Assembly (NCBI RefSeq): GCF_020026305.1
Contig: NZ_CP075691.1
Coordinates: 4,960,001-5,024,000, forward strand
Length of the DNA: 64,000 nucleotides
DNA from: Streptomyces sp. 135
GTDB lineage: Bacteria; Actinomycetota; Actinomycetes; Streptomycetales; Streptomycetaceae
Reading direction: 5' to 3'
Shown: positions 35,116 through 41,701 of the stretch, in pieces
Layout: every line of letters begins with the position of its first letter
How positions within the stretch are numbered: position 1 is the stretch's first letter
Program-made: the position numbers and the translations under genes
Notes under the pieces: model-generated
What the model saw: only the letters and a program-made list of their open reading frames with translations
Database searches by the model: none
Told to the model about the DNA's origin: nothing

Positions 35116-35380
35116 GCGGCACCCCCGGGCAGGCTCTCGCCGGCCGCGCGGTTGGCCAGCTCCCGGCGGGCGGCCAGCACCCGGTTCCGGGCCCGGCGGA
35201 TACGCCGGTTGTCCATCTCGTTCGGCGTGCGGTCGAGAGCGGTGATCTGCGCGTCGACCAGGTCGACACCCGCGAGGATCACGGGCATCTCCTGCTCGAT
35301 CGCGTCCAGCTCCGCAGCCGTCGGCTCCATGAAGTCGGCGAACGCGGTAACAACGTCCTGACAGTAACGATGGGGTTCAT
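35112..35380 (-). pseudogene. DUF6284-like small protein, possibly frameshifted near its start
   Basis: The frame ending at 35112 reads MEPTAAELDAIEQEMPVILA onwards from ATG 35330 (72 aa), matching the DUF6284 style of first genes in AICE operons. The same frame is open and protein-like upstream (QDVVTAFADF) but has no start codon or ribosome site there. A well-placed ATG at 35380 with GGAAGG begins MNPIVTV in another frame. One extra base around 35358-35362 would join the two. So there is either a 1-nt deletion or a short product from 35330. Confidence 0.6.
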
Positions 35381-35417
35381 GGGTCGTGGTTCCTTCCAGA
35401 GAGGAACGGCCCAAACA

Positions 35418-35565
35418 GCGGCCCCGGGTCTAGCCACCCGGGGCCGCGCGCCGTTGAAGTCGGTAGATCCGGCTCCCCTCAGCGCTGCACGTACAAGACG
35501 TGCAGCGGAGGCAACCGGCCCGCAGCAGATGAGCTGCGGGAGAGGTCGAACGCGGCGTTGCCGCG
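35418..35565. other. Cluster of four stem-loops in the leader of the leftward operon
   Basis: Four consecutive perfect inverted repeats occur: 35418-35447 (12-bp arms), 35483-35507 (10-bp arms, loop ACAAG), 35519-35540 (8-bp arms) and 35551-35565 (6-bp arms, followed on the plus strand by CGGTCCGTCTTTT). They lie between the leftward promoter (35717-35745) and the first gene, so they would fold in its 5' leader. They could act as attenuator, RNA stabiliser or a small RNA. Confidence 0.6.
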
Positions 35566-35701
35566 CGGTCCGTCTTTTCGACTCGGGGAGACGGGGCCCA
35601 CCTATGCAGTTGTCAAAGAGCCGGCGCTTCCTTCGAGCCCGTTTCACGGAGCCCTCCAGGCGTTCGTCTCGCGCATCGCGAATCCAGGACCAGCCTGTCA
35701 T

Positions 35702-35739
35702 CTGGTGCGCACCAGTAGATTGCATCTGGTGCGCACCAG
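35702..35739. promoter_or_regulatory. Twin operators CTGGTGCGCACCAG of the GntR-type regulator
   Basis: Two identical 14-bp palindromes lie at 35702-35715 and 35726-35739, 24 bp centre to centre. One fills the spacer of the leftward promoter and the other covers its start site. A near-identical TGGTGCGTACCA sits in front of the GntR-Nudix gene (37853-37864), which names the likely repressor. Confidence 0.8.
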
Positions 35740-35745
35740 TGTCAA
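35717..35745 (-). promoter_or_regulatory. Leftward promoter of the AICE transfer/replication operon
   Basis: On the minus strand TTGACA (35745-35740, perfect -35) is followed by a 17-nt spacer and CAATCT (35722-35717, -10). It reads into the leader hairpins and the DUF6284-like gene. Both twin operators overlap it, so a bound repressor would shut it off. Confidence 0.7.
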
Positions 35746-35924
35746 GGTGGTTCGCTGTTTCGGGTGATGGCCACCCCGTCGCTGCGCATCTCCAGAAGAC
35801 CTCTTGCGGCAGGGTCTGTGGTAGCCAACAGGGTTTAACATCCGGCCTGTTAAGGGCTGTTGACCTGCGGAGACGTGCGCCATGCTGGCAAGGTGCGAGC
35901 GGAACCAACGTCGGGAGGTCGCCC

Positions 35925-37055
35925 GTGAGTGCCGGACTTCGCAACGCGCGGACGGCGCGCGGATGGTCGCAGGAACGACTGATTCGCGAGATCGAGCAAT
36001 ACGCCCGACGGAACCTCACGGACGTTGCGTCGACCGCGAGTCTGCGGGTGTATGTCTCCGAGTGGGAGAACGGCAAGCGCACCATTTCAGACCGGTACGC
36101 ACGCGTCCTGCGGCAACTCCTCGGCGTCACGGACGGGGAACTGCGGGAGGCCGACCCGGTACCGGCGGCGCCAACCGCGGACGGTTACGACGACCTACTG
36201 AGCCGAATCGACTCGGCGAGCAGTGTCGGTGAGTCCATGGTGAGAGCGTTCAATGATCAGACCGAACTACTGCGCACCATGGATCGCCAGAGGGGCGCCG
36301 CGGCCCTGGTCGACCAGATGACCGGCCACCTCTCCGCCCTCGAAGACGCGCTCAACTTTGCGGTACTGCCCAGCGCGCGCCGGCCCGTGGCGCTCGCGCT
36401 CGCCGGTGCGTCGACTCTCGCAGCGTGGCAAGCGATCGACTCGGGAGCGGTTGAGCGAGCGTGGCGGCACTACGAACTTGCCAAGCGGGCGGCCCGCGAC
36501 GCTGAAGAACCGATGTACCTGGCGCACGCCATGGGCGAGCAGGCGTACGTGCTCTGCGAGGCAGGGCGGCCAGCGCTCGCCGTCGATCTGGTGCGCGACG
36601 CACAGCGCACTGTCGGTTCCTCCGGTTCCGCTCGATTGCGGGCGTGGCTGTACGCCGCGGAAGCCGAGCTGTGCGCGCATGCCGAGATGCCCGACGACAG
36701 CCGGCGTGCGCTGGAAACGGCCATGGCCGTCATTCCACCGGGCCCCGAGGACCGGGACCCGGACATGCTCAGCATCTTCCTGAACGGCGCCCATCTCGCC
36801 CGATGGCAAGGCAACGTGCTCGCTCTCCTCGGGGAGGAGTCGGCAGTCACCAACCTCTACGGCGCGCTTGAGGTCATGGACCCGACGTTCGTGCGCGCCC
36901 GCGCCGGCCTTCACGCCGACCTGGCGCAGGCTCATCTCACGCGAGCCGAGTACGACGACGCTGGGACGCACTTGCGGCAGGCCCGTTTGTTGGCGGGCCG
37001 TACCGGCTCGGTCCGGCAGCGTCGTCGCGTCGACCTGCTCAGTGCGCGGTTGTGA
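35925..37055 (+). CDS. XRE-family regulator with TPR-like C-terminal domain
   Basis: A 376-aa protein with an N-terminal helix-turn-helix (LRNARTARGWSQERLIREIE to SLRVYVSEWENGKRTI) and a helical repeat domain typical of the large Streptomyces XRE-TPR group. It reads away from the main operon, on the far side of the operator region. By analogy with Pra of pSAM2 it could activate replication and excision, but Pra is a different protein, so the role is inferred. The GTG at 35925 has GGGAGG 8 nt upstream. Its 3' end overlaps the GntR-Nudix gene by 17 nt, tail to tail. Confidence 0.8.
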   Translation: MSAGLRNARTARGWSQERLIREIEQYARRNLTDVASTASLRVYVSEWENGKRTISDRYARVLRQLLGVTDGELREADPVPAAPTADGYDDLLSRIDSASSVGESMVRAFNDQTELLRTMDRQRGAAALVDQMTGHLSALEDALNFAVLPSARRPVALALAGASTLAAWQAIDSGAVERAWRHYELAKRAARDAEEPMYLAHAMGEQAYVLCEAGRPALAVDLVRDAQRTVGSSGSARLRAWLYAAEAELCAHAEMPDDSRRALETAMAVIPPGPEDRDPDMLSIFLNGAHLARWQGNVLALLGEESAVTNLYGALEVMDPTFVRARAGLHADLAQAHLTRAEYDDAGTHLRQARLLAGRTGSVRQRRRVDLLSARL

Positions 37056-37827
37056 GTCCCTGAGTGCGCCGAGCCGCGAGGATGTGCAGCAGGGCAACGA
37101 GGGTGCCAGAGCCCAGCAGCTCACCACGGGCCATGAGCCCGGGAATGTCCGCCAGCGGCACCCACTCGATATGCCCGGCCTCTTCCAGGTCGGTCGGCTC
37201 ACCGACCTTCTCAGCGCCGTGTCCCACGAAGATTTCGTGCGGAGAGTCGACCATGCCGACCATGGGTTGATAGCTCACGACGTGTTCCAACGACTTGGGC
37301 CGCCACCCCGTCTCTTCGACGGTCTCCCGCAGCGCCGTGTCCGCAGGATCCTCCCCCTCGTCCACGATGCCGCCGGGGAGCTCCCAGCCGAATTGCTTCG
37401 GTACGAAGCGGTACCGCCACATCATCAGAACGCGGTCCTGATCATCAATGACGGCGGTAATGGCCACGTGGTGGAGCCTCACGACGTGATGCTCGAACCG
37501 CTCTACTCCGGGTGGCTCCACGTCCCAGAGTTGGAGTCTGACCCACCGGTTGTCGTACACGTCGCGCTCGCCGTGGACACGCCAGGGCTCCAGCCCTTCC
37601 GGACGCTGAACGCTCACCGCGCCCGGCACCCGGTACGAACTCCGTCCCCGAACCTCCAACAGCCCCTCGGAGACGAGACGGGTGAGCACCTGCCGTAGAG
37701 CCGTCCGGCCGATGCCGAGTTCTTCCACGAGTGTGCGTTCTGAGGGGAGCTTGTCGCCGACCGCGTACTCGCCTGCCGCGAGACGTGCGCGAAGCGTCTC
37801 GTAGACCTTGCTCGTCTTCGGTCCCAT
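37039..37827 (-). CDS. GntR-type repressor fused to a Nudix hydrolase
   Basis: A 262-aa protein. Residues 1-68 are a GntR winged helix (LPSERTLVEELGIGRTALRQ). Residues about 115-250 are a Nudix domain whose box runs from Gly153 to Trp175 with Glu159, Arg167-Glu168 and Glu171-Glu172 all in place. In pSAM2 these activities are separate proteins: KorSA (GntR repressor of transfer functions) and Pif (a Nudix protein preventing redundant transfer). The fusion could combine both. An operator-like TGGTGCGTACCA in its own promoter indicates autoregulation. Confidence 0.88.
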   Translation of the reverse strand: MGPKTSKVYETLRARLAAGEYAVGDKLPSERTLVEELGIGRTALRQVLTRLVSEGLLEVRGRSSYRVPGAVSVQRPEGLEPWRVHGERDVYDNRWVRLQLWDVEPPGVERFEHHVVRLHHVAITAVIDDQDRVLMMWRYRFVPKQFGWELPGGIVDEGEDPADTALRETVEETGWRPKSLEHVVSYQPMVGMVDSPHEIFVGHGAEKVGEPTDLEEAGHIEWVPLADIPGLMARGELLGSGTLVALLHILAARRTQGLTTAH

Positions 37828-37852
37828 CCGCGGAGCACTCTCCGTTCTGACG

Positions 37853-37864
37853 TGGTGCGTACCA
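37853..37864. promoter_or_regulatory. Operator of the GntR-Nudix gene
   Basis: TGGTGCGTACCA differs by one base from the core of the twin operators at 35702-35739. It lies 26 nt upstream of the GntR-Nudix start codon, abutting a possible minus-strand -10 TACGCT (37869-37864), as expected for autorepression. Confidence 0.7.
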
Positions 37865-37999
37865 GCGTAGCGGGAGAGGGCATGTCTGGGGGACCGGAGG
37901 TGTTGCCCTCTGAGATCCGACCATGATGCATGTCACCTGCTTAACTGGACGCCTTCTTGCGATATGCGCTTGTGTGACTTACCAGGGAGGGGGCGGCTG

Positions 38000-39634
38000 G
38001 TGACCTACGACAGTCGATACTTGGAAGAGGCGTTTCGACGCGTTCCCGAAATTGGAGAAGGTAGACGCTGGTACGACGTGCCTTATAAGTGCATTTCTTG
38101 GCTCCTCAGGTCTCGCATGCGTCGGATTCTTACCAGAAGGATTCGGGGCTGGCTGGTATACGGCCTAAACCTGCTCCATCCGTACAATGAGCTAGATCGT
38201 TACCGTGTCTGGAGCCGCGAGGATCCGCTGCATAATGTGGCGGTCCCTCCGGGCGAACGGGTGCAGGTGCCGGGAATTTGGGTGGTGGAGCTTTTCCCGC
38301 CGAGCGAGCTGAATGCGCTGAAGCGTGCACTGGCGCGTAAGTCATGGGACTCCGGGCGGATGCACTCTCTCGGTGAGGGAAATAAGGCGTCCTTGGAGCG
38401 GTCGCGCAGTGGTAGGGGGGCGACCTGGTGGAGAGTCGGAAAGGTCGTGAACGCTACAGGTTGGATTGAGCCTGACGCCATCCGTGGAAATCTGGCTACG
38501 ATCTTCTCATCAATCGAACTTACTGCCAGTCAAGTAGGTGATGGCCTGACAGCGGTAGCCGCATTCTTCCGGCTCTCAGAAGAGGGAATGGGGTTGCTCG
38601 ATAGAGAATGGAAGAAGCCGAGAGATCCGTCCATCGTTTGGCGTAGGAGGAGGCCCATCGTTCAGGATAGACAGTGGACTACTTTCCGAGCGGTGCAGCG
38701 CATTCGTCGGCACCTACATGTAGAGGCTCGAAAGTGGATGACGTCAAACTTTCCCGGTTCCTTCGCTCGACGCGGTGTGCCTCAGTCGCTGGCTGATCTG
38801 CTCATTTTCGAGGGGCACGATCCCGCGCAAGGTTCTGAAATACCGCGAGATAGGGCTACAGCGCTTCGGGCCCTAGGAGTGTCTGAGCATCACTATCTTC
38901 GCACGTCTCCCAGTCTCCCTGGCCTGATTCTTGAGCCGGTCAGTGAACGTGCATCTTCAGAGCTTGACGAGCACGTGTGGGGGCTATGCGGGAATTTGAG
39001 TACGGTTATTTCTGCGCTATCACATCTGGATGCGTATGGCGGCCAGAATGCGACTACGATAGCTAGTAGGTGTAACACGGAGGTGCGTGAAGCGCTCTGC
39101 TTCGTGTCGCTCTCCGACTACCTTGATGTTATGCAAGTCGACTACTCGAAACTGCGTGACGAAGCGCGCACGCAGCATGGCAAATTCAGTGCCAGACGGC
39201 TAAAGAGAATGCGTGATTCATTTTTGGCGCTCAGCATGGATCTGAGCAGTGCAGTGCGGGATCTCCCGCAATTTCATGATACCTATGTCAGATCTGGCAG
39301 GGTTCCTGTTTTCACGATGGAAGATGCGCCTTGGCTGGCTAGCCAGTTGGCGCGTTCCGGTCAAGCTTTCCCCTCGGTCAACTTCACGCAGATGTTGGCG
39401 GACCAGCAGAAGGAACAGGTGGCAGAACTGGCGACCGAGGACAAGGATTACCGAGAAATCCTCAGTGCGGTCGCGTCTCTTGGTGCATCGATCGATACAT
39501 TCAAGATAGGGCGAATTGCGCTATGGGTGTCGCTCGTTTCTTTGGTTGTCGCCTTGGTGGCTCTGCTCTTGGCGGAAGTGAAGAGCGGCACGGTATTGAG
39601 TTACCTACTTGAATGGGTTTCGAGCTGGCTGTAG
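38000..39634 (+). CDS. Unknown cargo protein with C-terminal membrane helix, low GC
   Basis: A 544-aa protein not recognised. It is rich in Arg and Trp in the first 100 residues (RGWLVYGLNLLHPYNELDRY), with a long predicted-helical middle and one membrane helix near the end (about 505-526, ALWVSLVSLVVALVALLLAEV), so it is probably tail-anchored. Base use is clearly less GC-rich than that of its neighbours, with many A/T third positions, a sign of recent acquisition. The GTG at 38000 was chosen for GGGAGGGGG 7 nt upstream; an ATG at 37964 lacks one. Position among cargo genes suggests defence or an accessory role, unproven. Confidence 0.75.
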   Translation: MTYDSRYLEEAFRRVPEIGEGRRWYDVPYKCISWLLRSRMRRILTRRIRGWLVYGLNLLHPYNELDRYRVWSREDPLHNVAVPPGERVQVPGIWVVELFPPSELNALKRALARKSWDSGRMHSLGEGNKASLERSRSGRGATWWRVGKVVNATGWIEPDAIRGNLATIFSSIELTASQVGDGLTAVAAFFRLSEEGMGLLDREWKKPRDPSIVWRRRRPIVQDRQWTTFRAVQRIRRHLHVEARKWMTSNFPGSFARRGVPQSLADLLIFEGHDPAQGSEIPRDRATALRALGVSEHHYLRTSPSLPGLILEPVSERASSELDEHVWGLCGNLSTVISALSHLDAYGGQNATTIASRCNTEVREALCFVSLSDYLDVMQVDYSKLRDEARTQHGKFSARRLKRMRDSFLALSMDLSSAVRDLPQFHDTYVRSGRVPVFTMEDAPWLASQLARSGQAFPSVNFTQMLADQQKEQVAELATEDKDYREILSAVASLGASIDTFKIGRIALWVSLVSLVVALVALLLAEVKSGTVLSYLLEWVSSWL

Positions 39635-39892
39635 CGAGCATCTGCGGGTGAGGCTGTGAAGGCTTCAACCAGCAGCGTTGGCAAGCACGCGTGCCTCTAG
39701 GCGGCCCGTCATGGGGAGTCTGTGGGGCATCGGCGACTGCTTCGTGCGTCTTCGCACCTCAGCAAGGGTTCGCTCCGCAGACTGTAACGCTGCCGGTCGG
39801 CGAGGCGGGGCCGATCAGATAGGGCAGTCGGTCGGTTGGTCATCGCGGCGCTCGGCCGCTGGGGTGTCGTAGCCGTCTGGTAGACGTAGCCC

Positions 39893-41104
39893 ATGATCCC
39901 TTCACCTCGCTCAGCCCAACTAGACATCCCTTTCACGGACCTTGGTGAAGCTGACTTGTTGGTCGACGCTGTCTACGCCGGCGGGACCCTTGGGCACTCC
40001 GGCGATGACCCCATCGGCAAGCTGCTGCCTGGTACCGGCAACCAGGGAGGGTTCCGCTACGCCGGGTCCCCGGTGAAGGGGACGGTGCGCCTGGCGGTGC
40101 TGTACACCAGCGGCGGAGCGGTGGACTGGCCGGATCACCTGGATACCGAGACCGGCACCTTTACCTACTACGGCGACAACCGCACCCCAGGAAAGGGCCT
40201 CCATGAGACACCGCGCAAGGGCAATGTGTTGCTGCGCGACGCCTTCGCGCTCTCTCACGGGTCCGCGCAGGAACGGGCCAGTGGAGTCCCCCCGTTCCTG
40301 CTCTTCGAGAAGGCGGCACCCGGTCGTGCGGTCCGCTTTCGCGGGTTGCTTGCCCCTGGCGGACCGACACTGGCACCCGATGACGAACTCTCGGCGATCT
40401 GGCGCACGAGCGGTGCGCAGCGGTTTCAGAACTACCGCTCCCGCTTCACCGTGCTGGACCAGGCGCGCATTCCCCGCGCCTGGATCCGGCACGTGCTGGC
40501 CGGCGGCAGCCCCTTGGGAGGCGAGTGCCCGGAAGTCTGGCGGGCCTGGACTGAAAGCCGGGTTTACCGGCCACTGCTCGCACCAGCTACGACGGTCATA
40601 CGCTCAGCTGCCCAGCAGCTTCCCGACGACCGCGTCGGCCAGGCCATGCTGGCGGAGATCCGGGAGTACTTCCGCGGGCGCGAGACGGACTTCGAGGCGT
40701 GTGCCGTAGCCGTCTGGCGGCTGATTGCTCCCGCCACAGGGATGGTCGATGTGACACGGCCGAGCCGCGACGGCGGAAGGGATGCGGTCGGTTCATACGT
40801 TCTGGGGCCTTCGGCCGCTCCAATCAGCATTGACTTCGCCCTGGAAGCTAAGTGCTACGTACCTGACAATAGCGTCGGTGTCCGCGAGGTCTCCCGGCTC
40901 ATCTCCCGTATTCGGCACCGCAACTTCGGCGTTCTGGTGACCACTTCGCACTTCAACCGTCAAGTGCAGAGCGAGGTGCACGAGGACGGGCATCCCATTG
41001 CCCTCGTCTGTGGTCGAGACATCACCGACGCACTACGGCAGCACGGAAGGACCACCCCCGAAGCGGTGCGGGACTGGCTCCAGCAGAGCTTTCCGCATCC
41101 GTAG
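39893..41104 (+). CDS. AspBHI/MspJI-like modification-dependent restriction endonuclease
   Basis: A 403-aa protein. The N-terminal region (DLLVDAVYAGG, DDPIGKLLPGTGNQGGFR, VDWPDHLDTETGTFTYYGDN) resembles the modified-cytosine-reading domain of AspBHI-type enzymes. The C-terminal domain is an Mrr-like PD-(D/E)XK nuclease: SRDGGRD (Asp297), then Glu318-Ala-Lys320 in FALEAKCY. Such enzymes cut DNA with 5-methyl- or 5-hydroxymethylcytosine and act as type IV restriction against modified phage or foreign DNA. It stands alone with no methylase partner, as expected. The element's own C5 methylase must avoid its target. Confidence 0.82.
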   Translation: MIPSPRSAQLDIPFTDLGEADLLVDAVYAGGTLGHSGDDPIGKLLPGTGNQGGFRYAGSPVKGTVRLAVLYTSGGAVDWPDHLDTETGTFTYYGDNRTPGKGLHETPRKGNVLLRDAFALSHGSAQERASGVPPFLLFEKAAPGRAVRFRGLLAPGGPTLAPDDELSAIWRTSGAQRFQNYRSRFTVLDQARIPRAWIRHVLAGGSPLGGECPEVWRAWTESRVYRPLLAPATTVIRSAAQQLPDDRVGQAMLAEIREYFRGRETDFEACAVAVWRLIAPATGMVDVTRPSRDGGRDAVGSYVLGPSAAPISIDFALEAKCYVPDNSVGVREVSRLISRIRHRNFGVLVTTSHFNRQVQSEVHEDGHPIALVCGRDITDALRQHGRTTPEAVRDWLQQSFPHP

Positions 41105-41449
41105 CGGCCGACTCGACGGTTTGGGCGATGCCGTCCGTTTCGCGGGCGTACTGAACACATTGCTCTGGGGGAGACGAATGCTGCGGAGGTCGGAATTTCC
41201 TTATCATGCAGCGAGCGGATGGAAACTGGGCCTCATAATTTTCGGTTCGCTCGCCCTGCCGATCGTCAATAACATTTCCGTGGGTGCGCCGATAGCGACA
41301 GCTGGACCACCTTTATCAACTGGCTGCACTCGATATCCCGTCGTAATTGGCGTCCGTGGCGGCGTCGGCTGAGGAGTAGAGAGCGCGGGAAGGCTGAGGG
41401 GTGCTGGGCGGCGGCTGCAAGTTCAGCACCACCCAGCACCCTCTACCCA
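41105..41449. other. Gap between endonuclease and GIY-YIG genes
   Basis: These 345 nt are AT-richer around 41200-41300. A 64-codon frame from ATG 41178 (MLRRSEFPYHAASGWKLG, then a hydrophobic run LIIFGSLALPIV) has GGGGGAG upstream and could be a small membrane protein, but nothing else supports it. The two flanking genes converge here, and no clear terminator hairpin was seen. Confidence 0.3.
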
Positions 41450-41701
41450 CTAGCCGGCTTGTGGCCAGCGTTCGCGGTCATACGGCAGGAGCCATCCGGC
41501 AATGTCCCCGCCAATGCGCCTTACTTCGGGATCAGGGGTGTCAGGCCTGAGAGGAAGGGTGTACACCCCAGCCCACTTCTCCGTTTTGGGAAGATCGGCC
41601 AGGTACTCAGCGACGTGGCTTCCGAGTCCCTGCTCATCGCTGGGCCTGCACACGGAGCCGACGTAACAGACGGCGCCGCGCTCGTCGACGGCTACATACA
41701 C
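41450..41701 (-). CDS. Small GIY-YIG-like protein
   Basis: An 83-aa protein resembling a minimal GIY-YIG domain: MYVAVDERGAVCYVGSVCR carries the paired Tyr/Gly strands (VY...CYVG) and the following Arg19, then WAGVYTLPLR and a late acidic/Arg segment (PEVRRIGGDIAGWL). The usual catalytic Glu is uncertain. Its GTG start overlaps the last 10 nt of the upstream 670-aa gene, so the two are translationally coupled. Possibly a nuclease component working with that partner. Confidence 0.6.
   Translation of the reverse strand: MYVAVDERGAVCYVGSVCRPSDEQGLGSHVAEYLADLPKTEKWAGVYTLPLRPDTPDPEVRRIGGDIAGWLLPYDRERWPQAG

Noticed and set aside
41178..41372. 64-codon small membrane protein gene
   Set aside because: It has a hydrophobic stretch and a possible ribosome site, but no other support; left as a note in the gap entry.
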